From Xanthobacter sp. NM-25 (GTDB lineage Bacteria; Pseudomonadota; Alphaproteobacteria; Rhizobiales; Xanthobacteraceae): a DNA stretch of 64,000 nt. Each line of letters opens with the position of its first letter. Position 1 is the first letter of the stretch. The stretch covers positions 1-64,000 of the forward strand of contig NZ_JACBFS010000005.1 in assembly GCF_022138605.1 (NCBI RefSeq). Reading direction: 5' to 3'. Made by a program: the position numbers and the translations under genes. Of the stretch, positions 8,165-16,316 are shown piece after piece. The notes below the pieces were generated by a model, which searched no databases, was not told where the DNA came from, and was given only the letters and a program-made list of their open reading frames with translations.

Positions 8165-8785
8165 TCAATTTGCCTCCGGCGATGCCGGATGCCAGGGTTC
8201 CACCGCAACCAGCGGCAGCCCGGCCTCCTTCCAGCCATCGACGCCGGCCGGATACCAGCCAACGGCGGTGTAGCCGGCGGCGCGGGCACGCTTGACGGCG
8301 TTCCACGACATCCAGCAGTCGCGCAGACAGTAAATCACCACGGGCGCCGCCCGGTTCCCGGCGGTCAGCGCCGCGAGGCCCTCCAGGAAATAGCGCGTGG
8401 TGGCGGCATCCAGCGCCCCGAACCCCACATTCGGCAGCCAGTGGGCGCCGGGAATGCTGTCATGGGGTGGATCGCGCCACACCGTATCGGCGGGCAGCGC
8501 CGCCGGGCGCGGCGGGCGCGGCAGCACATCCAGCAGAATGACCGCGCCGGCGCGCCACAGCCGCTCCACCTCGCCGGTGCTCACTCCCGCGACCCCATCC
8601 ACCGTCAGCGGTGTCGGCGCACGATAGGGCTCCAGCCGATAGCCCGGCGGCTCCGCCGGCGGTTCAGCCCGGGCCGGCGCAGACAGGCCGGCGGCCAGCA
8701 CCGCGACCGCGGCCAGCGTGCGCAGGCACGTCCGCACGGTGGCGGGGGCTGGCATAGGGCCTTGCGTCGTGGGGCATTGCGTCAT
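8165..8785 (-). CDS. PQQ-catabolism-associated CXXCW-type rhodanese-like protein
   Basis: This 206-residue exported protein has a signal peptide to about residue 40 and a rhodanese-like domain. Its diagnostic site is C153-L-R-D-C157-W158, so three residues lie between the cysteines, although the family's usual name says CXXCW. The start ATG 8785 overlaps the stop of xoxJ (ATGA), giving translational coupling; ATG 8755 is an alternative. The family is found with PQQ-linked alcohol oxidation and transport genes and is presumed to have a redox or sulphur-transfer role in the periplasm. The substrate is unknown. Confidence 0.82.
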   Translation of the reverse strand: MTQCPTTQGPMPAPATVRTCLRTLAAVAVLAAGLSAPARAEPPAEPPGYRLEPYRAPTPLTVDGVAGVSTGEVERLWRAGAVILLDVLPRPPRPAALPADTVWRDPPHDSIPGAHWLPNVGFGALDAATTRYFLEGLAALTAGNRAAPVVIYCLRDCWMSWNAVKRARAAGYTAVGWYPAGVDGWKEAGLPLVAVEPWHPASPEAN

Positions 8786-9663
8786 GGGGTTTTGCCGCCG
8801 GTGGCGGGCAGCGCCGCGGTGATCAGTTGGTCGTCGTCGTCCAACAGCGGCACGCCATAGCTGAGCAGCACCGCATTGATCTCGCCGGCGCGCTCGGTGA
8901 GCACCCGGTTGAGCACCTGCTTCCACTGATGATCGGTGGGCCGCACCCCCATGGTGATGCGGTAGGCGAGCGGCGGGCGTTCCGCCTCGTGCAGCAGCGG
9001 CACCATCTTCAAGGGCACCTTGGAGGCCTGCACCACCGCCCCCGCGCTCGGCCCCCACAGCAGGGCGCCATCCAGGGTGCCGGAGGCCACGTCGGCCACC
9101 ATCTGCTCCACCGGTGATTCATAGCGCCGATCCACCAGCAGCGAATAGGTCTTGGCACTGCCCAGCAGGTTCAGATCGAGCAGATGGTCAGCCGGCGGCG
9201 TGCCGGCGGCAAGCCCGAGCTTTGCTCCCTTCAGCCGCGGGTCGGCCAGCCGCTCCACCCCATCCAGCGGCCCGCCCGCTTTCACCACCAGCGTATAGAC
9301 CGACTGGTAATAGGGATTGGTGTGCAGCACCGGATCGGCGCCGGCGGCATAGCCGATCACCACGTCGCACAGCCGCTTGCCGAGGCTGTTGCGGACGAAG
9401 CCGGGCCCCTGCGGCATGAAATAATAGCGCACGGGCACCTGCAGCGCGCCGGCGACGATCTCGGCGATCTTGTTCTCGAACCCTTCGCCGCGGGCGTTGC
9501 TGAACGGCATGTTGCTGGGATCAGCGCACACCCGCAGGGCATCCGCCGAAACCGAGCTTGGAATCTGCTGGCCATGGGCATCCGAGGGCGCCAGCAGGAG
9601 GATGGCGGCGAGCGCCGCCGTCGCCACCGAGGCGACCAGCGGCACGAAGCGCTCGCTGGCCAT
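8782..9663 (-). CDS. xoxJ: XoxJ, periplasmic binding-protein-like methanol dehydrogenase accessory protein
   Basis: From ATG 9663 the product has 293 residues, with a signal peptide ending near SDAHG and a solute-binding-protein fold starting LRVCADPSNMPFSN, a hallmark of the MxaJ/XoxJ family. XoxJ proteins accompany XoxF and XoxG and are thought to help activate or mature the dehydrogenase in the periplasm rather than transport a solute. The gene lies 19 bp downstream of xoxG and overlaps the CXXCW gene, so xoxG-xoxJ-CXXCW form one coupled unit. Cys residues at VCAD and RLCDVV may form a disulphide. Confidence 0.88.
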   Translation of the reverse strand: MASERFVPLVASVATAALAAILLLAPSDAHGQQIPSSVSADALRVCADPSNMPFSNARGEGFENKIAEIVAGALQVPVRYYFMPQGPGFVRNSLGKRLCDVVIGYAAGADPVLHTNPYYQSVYTLVVKAGGPLDGVERLADPRLKGAKLGLAAGTPPADHLLDLNLLGSAKTYSLLVDRRYESPVEQMVADVASGTLDGALLWGPSAGAVVQASKVPLKMVPLLHEAERPPLAYRITMGVRPTDHQWKQVLNRVLTERAGEINAVLLSYGVPLLDDDDQLITAALPATGGKTP

Positions 9664-9682
9664 GCACTCGCGCCCGCCCGGC

Positions 9683-10219
9683 TCACTCCCCGAGACAGGC
9701 TTTTTCCGTGGCGGTGATGACCGGGGTCTTGTCTTCGCGCTTGGCAGGCCGCGCCCGGCCCAGGGCATCGTCCGATCGGGCGCGGAGATAGACATAGATG
9801 TCGTCGAGGTAGCACATGACATTCTTGTTGAGTCCAAAGGACGGCATGACCTTTTCATTGCCACCTCCCACATTCTGCCGCCCGCCGACGACCACCTCCT
9901 GGAAGTGGTCGTAATCCATGGTCTTCAGCGAATCGATCAGCGCCGGCGCATAAGTCGAGCCCATGCCGTCGGGCCCGTGACAGACGTGGCACTCGGCGTG
10001 ATAGCGGCGGTAACCGGAATATGTGGCCCAATCCACGGTGCCATCCGGCTTGATATTGTATGTCGGTGCACCACTCTTATCGAAATACTTTCCGTCTTCA
10101 TCCTTCACCGGGGTCGGATCCCCCTGCTTGCTGAGGGTCTGCGCCGAGACGGATAGGGGCGCCAGCGCCATGCAAAGGGCCACGGCCCCTGTGCGCATCA
10201 ATGAGAGCTTTGAAAACAC
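9683..10219 (-). CDS. xoxG: XoxG, cytochrome c electron acceptor for XoxF
   Basis: This 178-residue exported cytochrome c has one haem-binding motif C77-H-V-C80-H81 and a likely axial Met125 in KVMPSFG. A signal peptide covers about residues 1-26. GTG 10219 is chosen because GGAGAAGG lies about 6 bp upstream; ATG 10198 is an alternative without a good ribosome site. XoxG takes electrons from the PQQ of XoxF and passes them toward the terminal oxidase. It lies 164 bp downstream of xoxF, behind a strong hairpin (10323-10357), and 19 bp before xoxJ. Confidence 0.9.
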   Translation of the reverse strand: MFSKLSLMRTGAVALCMALAPLSVSAQTLSKQGDPTPVKDEDGKYFDKSGAPTYNIKPDGTVDWATYSGYRRYHAECHVCHGPDGMGSTYAPALIDSLKTMDYDHFQEVVVGGRQNVGGGNEKVMPSFGLNKNVMCYLDDIYVYLRARSDDALGRARPAKREDKTPVITATEKACLGE

Positions 10220-10322
10220 ACGCCTTCTCCAAACACGAATCCGGGGACAAGGTGCAGGCTCCCGTTCACGGCGCCGCGCGCCATGTGGAACGTCATGCCA
10301 TCGGCACCATCTGCGATCTCGC

Positions 10323-10357
10323 GGGCGCCGGCGTGGGAGGGAACCACGCCGGCGCCC
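10323..10357 (-). promoter_or_regulatory. Perfect 14-bp intercistronic hairpin between xoxF and xoxG
   Basis: GGGCGCCGGCGTGG (10323-10336) is perfectly complementary to CCACGCCGGCGCCC (10344-10357), with a 7-base loop. There is no T-run on the minus strand after the stem, so it is not a standard intrinsic terminator. A stem this stable just after the highly expressed xoxF would suit 3'-end mRNA protection or partial attenuation. The fold is seen in sequence; the function is inferred. Confidence 0.7.
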
Positions 10358-10383
10358 CAGTCAAGGCTCCGGGGTCCGCCGCA

Positions 10384-12192
10384 TCACTGCGGCAGGGTGA
10401 ACACCGAGAGCTGACCACCCAGGGCGGTGTAGCTGCTGAGCGCGGAATATCCGCCCACCGCACCCAGACCGGCGTTGGGATCCGTGAGGCCCGCGGCGAG
10501 GCCGATGCCGGCCCATCCGCCCACGCCCGAGAGCACCGCAACATATTGCTTGCCCTTATGGGTGTAGGTCATGACGTTGCCGATGATGCCGGACGGCGTC
10601 TTGAAGCGGTACAGCTCCTTGCCGGTCTTGGCGTCCACGGCCTTCAGATAGCCTTCCAGCGTGCCGTAGAAGACCACGCCGCCGTCGGTGGAGAGCGCGC
10701 CGGACCACACCGAGAACTGCTCGGGCTTGGTCCAGACGATCTTGCCCTTGCGGGCATCCCAGGCGATGAAATTGCCCATGCCGCCATGGCTGTTGGGGGC
10801 CGGGAACATGGACAGGGTCGCGCCCACGTAAGGCTGGCCCGGCGTGTAGCTCACGTGGAACGGCTCATAGTCCATGCACACGTGGTTGGTGGGCACGTAG
10901 AACAAGCCGGTCTGCGGCGAGAAGGACGCCGGCTGCTGGTCCTTGGTGCCGAGGGCGGCCGGGCAGATGCCGGTGGTGTTCACGTCCTCGCCATTGTGCT
11001 CGGTGGAATACTTTTCCACCACCAGCGGCCGCCCGAAGGTGGGGCTGTTCTTGTCCATGTCCACCTTGGTGGCCCAGTTCACCGCCGGATCATACTTTTC
11101 CGCCAGCAGCAGCTCGCCGGTCTTGCGGTCGAGGGTGTAGGCGAAGCCGTTGCGGTCGAAATGCACCAGCATCGGCCGCATCTTGCCGTCGAACTCCTGG
11201 TCCACCAGGATCATCTCGTTGATGCCGTCATAGTCCCACTGGTCGTGGGGGGTCATCTGATAGACCCACTTGGCCATGCCGGAATCGGGATCGCGGGCGA
11301 AGATGGTCATGGACCACTTGTTGTCGCCGGGACGCTGGGCGGGGTTCCAGGTGGAGGGGTTGCCCGAGCCGTAATAGACCGTGTTGGTCTTCGGATCGTA
11401 GGAATACCAGCCCCAGGTGCAGCCGCCGCCGATTTTCCATTGATCGCCCTGCCAGGTCTTCAAGGACGAATCCTTGCCCACCGGCTTGCCAAGCGACATG
11501 GTCTTTTCCGGATCGAACAGGATCTCGTCGTCCGGGCCCATGGAATAGGCGCGCCAGATCTGCTTGCCGGTGTTCATGTCATAGGCGGTGAGGTGGCAGC
11601 GCACGCCGTATTCGCCGCCCGAGATGCCCACCAGGAGCTTGTCCTTCACCGGCATCACGGTGGCGGTATTGGTCTCGCCCTTCTTCGGGTCGCCGTTCAC
11701 CGCAGACCACAGCACCTTGCCGGTCTTGGCATCCAGCGCCACCACCTTGGTGTCGGCCTGGTGCAGGAACACCTTGCCATCCGCATAGGCGAGGCCGCGA
11801 TTGACCGTGTCGCAGCACATCACCGGAATGACGTTCGGATCCTGCTTGGGCTCATACTTCCAGATGATCCTGCCTTCGTCGTTCAGATCGAGGGCATAGA
11901 CAATATTGGGGAAGGGCGTGTGCACATACATCACGTCGCCCACCACCAGCGGCGAACCTTCATGGCCGCGCAGCACGCCGGTGGAGAAGGTCCAGGCCAC
12001 CTGGAGCTTGCCCACGTTCTCCGTATCGATCTGTTTCAGCTTGGAATGGCGGGTGTTCGCATAGTCGCCGGTCTGCAGAACCCACTGGCTCGGGTCCTCG
12101 GTGAGCTTCTGCACACCGTCGTTGGCCATGACCGGCGCGCTGAAAAAAGCGCTGCACGCCGCCACGGCGGTCACCGTCAAAAGTCGTCTCAT
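10384..12192 (-). CDS. xoxF: XoxF, lanthanide-dependent PQQ methanol dehydrogenase
   Basis: The start ATG 12192 has GGAGGAA upstream. The product has 602 residues with a signal peptide (about 1-21) and an eight-bladed quinoprotein propeller with W-docking repeats. The vicinal Cys126-Cys127 (VMCCDTVN, bases 11812-11817) forms the disulphide that contacts PQQ. The catalytic Asp320 is followed by Tyr321 and Asp322 (WDYDG, bases 11227-11235); the extra Asp, where calcium-type MxaF has Ala, is the established marker of lanthanide-dependent enzymes. It oxidises methanol to formaldehyde (possibly on to formate) in the periplasm, donating electrons to XoxG. No mxaF or mxaI is seen in the window. Confidence 0.97.
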   Translation of the reverse strand: MRRLLTVTAVAACSAFFSAPVMANDGVQKLTEDPSQWVLQTGDYANTRHSKLKQIDTENVGKLQVAWTFSTGVLRGHEGSPLVVGDVMYVHTPFPNIVYALDLNDEGRIIWKYEPKQDPNVIPVMCCDTVNRGLAYADGKVFLHQADTKVVALDAKTGKVLWSAVNGDPKKGETNTATVMPVKDKLLVGISGGEYGVRCHLTAYDMNTGKQIWRAYSMGPDDEILFDPEKTMSLGKPVGKDSSLKTWQGDQWKIGGGCTWGWYSYDPKTNTVYYGSGNPSTWNPAQRPGDNKWSMTIFARDPDSGMAKWVYQMTPHDQWDYDGINEMILVDQEFDGKMRPMLVHFDRNGFAYTLDRKTGELLLAEKYDPAVNWATKVDMDKNSPTFGRPLVVEKYSTEHNGEDVNTTGICPAALGTKDQQPASFSPQTGLFYVPTNHVCMDYEPFHVSYTPGQPYVGATLSMFPAPNSHGGMGNFIAWDARKGKIVWTKPEQFSVWSGALSTDGGVVFYGTLEGYLKAVDAKTGKELYRFKTPSGIIGNVMTYTHKGKQYVAVLSGVGGWAGIGLAAGLTDPNAGLGAVGGYSALSSYTALGGQLSVFTLPQ

Positions 12193-12554
12193 CAGGGCTT
12201 CCTCCGATGGATGCGCGCCCGCGCCACCGCATGTGGAGCAGGAAACGCACTGAGCGTTGTTTTCGCCTTTGGGGGACTCCATCTACTTCGGCAGCGTGTC
12301 ACGACCGGCGTGATGCCCTAGAAGCCATGCGGTGACAGGGTGTCCCGCAGGCCTGCGAACCAGCACCGCGTTCCCCGCGCGGTGCCGTTGAAGCCGAAGC
12401 TGAGAGGAACGTAAGCAAAGTTTCTCCGAGACGCAATACGCCAATAGAGCCGTTCTATATTGCAGGTGCGAAGTCGAATCGGCAGCTTAGATTTTGCAGT
12501 GCAGCGGCATGACGGGGGAGAGCGTGGATATTCCCGCAACGGCAGGTGCACCCG
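12193..12554 (-). promoter_or_regulatory. 362-bp xoxF upstream region
   Basis: This gap separates the metallohydrolase gene from xoxF on the same strand and is the longest gap in the ten-gene array, so a dedicated xoxF promoter is likely. The AT-richer part lies around 12405-12490. It holds no credible gene on either strand. I cannot point to a specific operator or -35/-10 pair with confidence. Confidence 0.5.
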
Positions 12555-13529
12555 TTATTCCCACTCCAACTCATGAAACGTCGCGGTGGCGTTGCGCGCA
12601 TTGAAGTCATCGAACAGCGCCCAGTCGGCGGCCTCCGCGCGGCCGGCCTGCCGCGCCGCCTCGTCCATGGAGCGGCCGTCGCGGACCATGCCGCGCACAT
12701 CGGCCACCAGCCGTCTGAGATAGCGTTCGGTGGGCGCCGCGGCCGCCGGCCAGGGCTGCTGGGCGGGGCCATGGCCAGGCACCACCCGCGCGGCGGGACG
12801 GGCCTTCAACTGCTCCAGCAGGCTGATCCAGCCCAAGGCCTTGCCATCGATGGCCGGCACATGGCCGAGGAACAGCAGATCACCCAGGAACCAGGTGTCG
12901 GTGGCCCCATCGAACACGGTGAGGTCGGTGGCGGTGTGGGCGGTGGGCCACGCCTCCAGCAGCAGCGGCCGGTGGCCGAGATCCACGGTCAGGCTGTCGC
13001 TCACCGTCTGGTCGGGCAGCACCACCCGCGTGCCCTCGGCTCCGTCCGGCCCCACCAGGCGGCGGGTCGCCTCCAGATAGCTCTCCGCCCGCGCACGCAG
13101 CGCCTGCGGGAGATTGTGGTGGCCGATGAAGGTCACCCCGGGGCCGGCGAAGGCCGCATTGCCCAGCACGTGGTCGGGATGCATGTGGGTGTTGATGACA
13201 TAGCGGACAGGCAAGGACGTGTGCGCCGCGATGGCCGCCTTGAGCCGCTCGCCGGCCTTCAGGGAACCGCCCGTGTCCACCACCGCCACCGCATCGTCGC
13301 CGATGATGAAGCCGGCGTTGCCGACAAAGCCGAGATTGCGCGGAAGCGCCAGGGCATAGGGCGCCTGGTGCACGAAGACCCCCGGCGCCACCTCCACCAC
13401 CGGCAGGGGCTCGACAGCTTCAGGTTGCGCTGCAGCATGGGCGGGCAGCAGCAGGAGCGGGATAAAGATACCTGCGACCAGCCGCCGCACCCAGCCCCCT
13501 CGGTCGGCCCTCGCCCGTGTCTGCGCCAT
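12555..13529 (-). CDS. Quinoprotein relay system zinc metallohydrolase (MBL fold)
   Basis: The start ATG 13529 follows GAGGAGGGCAGC. The 324-residue product has a signal peptide (LVAGIFIPLLLLPAHAAAQ) and a metallo-beta-lactamase domain with the zinc-binding motif THMHPDH, a downstream TAHTATD and a late PGHGPA. SoxH-like exported hydrolases of this type are conserved near PQQ dehydrogenases together with SoxYZ-like carriers, as here, and the group is called the quinoprotein relay system. The hydrolysed bond is unknown. It lies 58 bp after the ABC ATPase gene and 362 bp before xoxF. Confidence 0.82.
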   Translation of the reverse strand: MAQTRARADRGGWVRRLVAGIFIPLLLLPAHAAAQPEAVEPLPVVEVAPGVFVHQAPYALALPRNLGFVGNAGFIIGDDAVAVVDTGGSLKAGERLKAAIAAHTSLPVRYVINTHMHPDHVLGNAAFAGPGVTFIGHHNLPQALRARAESYLEATRRLVGPDGAEGTRVVLPDQTVSDSLTVDLGHRPLLLEAWPTAHTATDLTVFDGATDTWFLGDLLFLGHVPAIDGKALGWISLLEQLKARPAARVVPGHGPAQQPWPAAAAPTERYLRRLVADVRGMVRDGRSMDEAARQAGRAEAADWALFDDFNARNATATFHELEWE

Positions 13530-13587
13530 GCTGCCCTCCTCTTGTTCACCGGCGGGCGACCCCTTGCGAGCCTGGCCCCGCCTGCCG

Positions 13588-14376
13588 TCAGACCGGTGCC
13601 GGCGGCCTCTCCCCCGAAGCCGCGCCCGGCCGGGCCTCAGCCGCCGGTGGGGTCGCATCGAAGCACCGGGCAAGGCGCGCCGACTGGGCCTCGACCCAGG
13701 ATGCGGTGCGCTCCGCCCGCGGCGTTTCCAGCACCATCTCGCCGACCACCCCCGCCGGCCGGCCGGCCAGCAGCACCAGCCGGTCCGCCAGCGTCAGCGC
13801 CTCGCGCACGTCGTGGGTCACCATGAGCACGGCGGCGCCGCGGCGGTCGGCGAAACGCTGCAGCTCGGCGCGCAGCCGCGCGGCCGCTGCCGCATCCAGC
13901 GACACGAAGGGCTCGTCCAGGACCAGCCAGTCGGGCTCCACCGCCAGCGCCCGGGCCAGGGCCACCCGGCGGGCGAGCCCCAGCGACAGCGCATGGGGAA
14001 ACAGGCCGGCGTGATCGGCAAGCCCCAACTCCGCCAGCAGCGGGTGCAGATCGCGCGACCGGTCGGCGCGGGGCAGCACCAGGCGGATATTCTCCTCGAC
14101 GGTGCGCCACGGCAGCAGCCGGGGCTCCTGAAACACGATGCCCATCGGCCCCTCTGCCCGCGTCACCCGCCCCTCGAAATCCGCGTCGAGCCCGGCGAGA
14201 ATGCGCAAGGTGGTGGTCTTGCCGCAGCCGGAGGGGCCGAGCAGGCACACGAACTCCCCCCGGTTCAGCACCAGATGGACATCGCGCAGCACCGCCACCG
14301 TCGCACCATCCGCGCGGCGGTGGTGCTTGCGGCTGATGCGCGCCTCAAGACACTGCGGGGCGCCAGCGGCGGGCAT
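13588..14376 (-). CDS. ABC transporter ATP-binding protein, nitrate/sulphonate/taurine type
   Basis: From ATG 14376 the product has 262 residues and overlaps the permease gene by 32 bp. Walker A is GPSGCGKTT, the Q-loop is VFQEPRLLPW (typical of SsuB/TauB-like ATPases), Walker B is LVLDEPFVSLD and the H-loop is MVTHDVREA. The signature is unusual, LSLGLARR in place of LSGGQ-like, so two conserved glycine/glutamine positions are changed. It energises the importer formed with the two genes just upstream (15109-14345 and 16173-15106). Its position beside xoxF-associated genes suggests a methylotrophy-related cargo; this is inference. Confidence 0.85.
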   Translation of the reverse strand: MPAAGAPQCLEARISRKHHRRADGATVAVLRDVHLVLNRGEFVCLLGPSGCGKTTTLRILAGLDADFEGRVTRAEGPMGIVFQEPRLLPWRTVEENIRLVLPRADRSRDLHPLLAELGLADHAGLFPHALSLGLARRVALARALAVEPDWLVLDEPFVSLDAAAAARLRAELQRFADRRGAAVLMVTHDVREALTLADRLVLLAGRPAGVVGEMVLETPRAERTASWVEAQSARLARCFDATPPAAEARPGAASGERPPAPV

Positions 14377-15109
14377 GAGCTTCAAAGGGTTGCAGGATGA
14401 GATATTCAACGGCCAGCATCACCGCCATGAACGACAAGGCGTAGCCCAGCACAGCCCGCACATCGAACAGCTGAAAATACACCGAGATGGCATAGCCCAC
14501 CCCATCGGGCCGGCCGAGCAGCTCTACCACCAGCACGATCTTCCAGACCAGCGCGAGCCCGGAGCGCGCCGCCCCGGCCACATAAGGCTCCAGCTGCGGC
14601 AGCATCACGTGCCGCAGCCGGTCGAGGGGAGCGAGGCGATAGGCGCGCGCCATCTCGTCCAGCTCCGGCGACAGCGCCCGGGTGCCCTCGCGCAGCAGCA
14701 CCGTCACATTGGGCATCTTGTTCAGCGCCACCGCCACCACCGCGGCGGTCTCGGTGAGGCCGAGCCAGATGTAGCAGAGCACGGTGATGACCAGCGCCGG
14801 CGTGTTGAGCAGCAGCACCAGCCAGGGATCGAGGGCGCGATCGAGACCCGGCCGCCGGCCGAAGGCGATGCCCACCACAACGCCCACACCCATCGCCAGC
14901 AGGAAGGCCGCCACCACCCGCGCCAGGGTGATGGCGAGATTGGCCAGCAGGTCGCCGCCCACCGCCTCCCGCAGCATGAAGTCGAACACTGCCGCCGGGG
15001 GCGGCAGTGCCGGGCTGTGGGCGGCGCTGGCAGCCAGCTGCCAGCAACCGAGCAGGGCCGCCAGCGACAGCGCCTTGACGCCGACCCGGGCCATCAGCCG
15101 GCCGCTCAC
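14345..15109 (-). CDS. ABC transporter permease, SsuC/TauC type
   Basis: A polytopic inner-membrane protein with the BPD-transport family pattern: about six hydrophobic segments (AALLGCWQLAASA, LARVVAAFLLAMGVGVVVGI, LVLLLNTPALVITVLCYI, AVVAVALNKM and others) and an EMARAYRLAPLDRLRHVMLP coupling loop. GTG 15109 is chosen because it overlaps the binding-protein stop (GTGA); ATG 15094 is the alternative and would shorten the product by five residues. It forms the channel for the NMT1-type importer with the genes on either side. The substrate is not evident. Confidence 0.85.
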   Translation of the reverse strand: MSGRLMARVGVKALSLAALLGCWQLAASAAHSPALPPPAAVFDFMLREAVGGDLLANLAITLARVVAAFLLAMGVGVVVGIAFGRRPGLDRALDPWLVLLLNTPALVITVLCYIWLGLTETAAVVAVALNKMPNVTVLLREGTRALSPELDEMARAYRLAPLDRLRHVMLPQLEPYVAGAARSGLALVWKIVLVVELLGRPDGVGYAISVYFQLFDVRAVLGYALSFMAVMLAVEYLILQPFEAHARRWRPAVS

Positions 15110-16173
15110 GGCACCGCCCCGCCGGCGGCCCAATAGAGGTTCGCCGGCAGCGCCTCCACCGGCCCCAGCAGCTTCGCCCCGCCCTGGGCCACCAGCACCG
15201 CCAGCAGCCGTCCGGCCGCCGCCGCCTCCTCCCGCGCCGAGCGTCGCGGCACACCGGCCACGAAGCCGGCCCGCAAAGCGGCGAAGGTCGCGTCATCCGG
15301 CGCCTGCATCAGCGGGCGGGCCGCCGCCCAGGCCGCGTCCGTCTGCGGCCCGGTGCCGATCAGCACCGCCTTGGTGGCGGCGACGGCGGCGGCGAACGCG
15401 GCCATGTCCGGGTCGTGGGGCCGCGCGAAATCCCCCTGAAACACATAGCCGACCAGCGCCGGCGGCGGAGCGATGCCGAAGCCCGCCACCACCGCGTCGA
15501 GGGTGATCAGCGGTGTGAAGCCCTTGGCTTGAAGGCGCGCGCCATAGGTCCAGTAGAGCAGCGCGGCGTCGAGCTCTCCCTGCTCCAGCTTGGCCGCCAG
15601 CAACGGCGGCGCCCCGAATGACAGCTGCGCCGCCGTCAGCTCCATGCCGGCCCGCGCCCGCGCATAGGCCCGCAGCAGCAGCCAGCTCTTGTCGAGAGGA
15701 CCGCCGGCCACCCCCAGCCGCGCGCCGCGCAGATCAGCGAGACTGCGCAATGGCGATCCGGACGCTACCATGATGGCGCCTTCCGCCGTCGAGAACGGCA
15801 GATAGACCAGCGGGCGCCCCTCCACCCGCATGCGCGCCGCCCACAGCAGATCACTGACCACCCCATCCACCGCGCCGGTGAGAAAGGCGAGGCGGCCGGC
15901 GTCGTTGTTGGCGGCCCGGCGCAGCTCAAGGGTCAGGCCATGGGCCACATCGAGCCCGAGCGCCGTCATCGCGGCGAGCTCCCAGGCGGCGGTGCCGAAC
16001 TGCAGCACACTGAGGCGAACGACACGCGGCACCGGCGTCCCCGCGGGACCAGATGCCGGCCCAGATGCCGGCCCAGATACCGGCCCTCCAGGCGCGGCGG
16101 CCGCGAGCACCCCCATCGGTGGAGCGACGGCCGCGCCAGCCACCAGCTGCAACACCCGACGGCGCGTGTGCAT
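15106..16173 (-). CDS. NMT1/SsuA-type ABC transporter substrate-binding protein
   Basis: The start ATG 16173 follows GGGAGGAGGCGGGCG. The 355-residue product begins MHTRRRVLQLVAGAAVA, a signal with a twin-arginine look, so Tat export is possible. A GPVSGPASGPASGPAG linker follows, encoded by three 12-bp repeats (16051-16086). The rest is an NMT1/THI5-like binding fold (VLQFGTAAWELAAM, LRSLADLRGARLGVAGG). Relatives bind nitrate, sulphonates, taurine or pyrimidine precursors. A Tat signal would mean folding, perhaps with a cofactor, before export. The cargo is unknown; the cluster makes a metal chelate or a PQQ-linked compound worth testing. Confidence 0.8.
   Translation of the reverse strand: MHTRRRVLQLVAGAAVAPPMGVLAAAAPGGPVSGPASGPASGPAGTPVPRVVRLSVLQFGTAAWELAAMTALGLDVAHGLTLELRRAANNDAGRLAFLTGAVDGVVSDLLWAARMRVEGRPLVYLPFSTAEGAIMVASGSPLRSLADLRGARLGVAGGPLDKSWLLLRAYARARAGMELTAAQLSFGAPPLLAAKLEQGELDAALLYWTYGARLQAKGFTPLITLDAVVAGFGIAPPPALVGYVFQGDFARPHDPDMAAFAAAVAATKAVLIGTGPQTDAAWAAARPLMQAPDDATFAALRAGFVAGVPRRSAREEAAAAGRLLAVLVAQGGAKLLGPVEALPANLYWAAGGAVP
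16051..16086. repeat. 12-bp tandem repeat, three copies, inside the binding-protein gene
   Basis: AGATGCCGGCCC occurs at 16051-16062 and 16063-16074, with a one-base variant at 16075-16086. Read on the minus strand it encodes a four-residue Gly-Pro-Ala/Val-Ser unit, giving a flexible linker after the export signal. The in-frame 12-bp period fits slippage under selection for the reading frame. Confidence 0.9.
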
Positions 16174-16316
16174 CGCCCGCCTCCTCCCACCTGGGCCGCG
16201 TCCGCCGGGACACACCCGTGGCGCCGCCTCTTCTCAGGTCCGATCCTGCGTGTTGCGCCGATCTTGCGGGGCCGCGCCAGGCTTGTGCAAATCCTAAGAG
16301 CCGAGATGCACGCCCA

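Noticed and set aside
10201..12321. A 706-codon plus-strand frame opposite xoxF
   Set aside because: It lies over the unmistakable xoxF on the other strand and has shadow composition.
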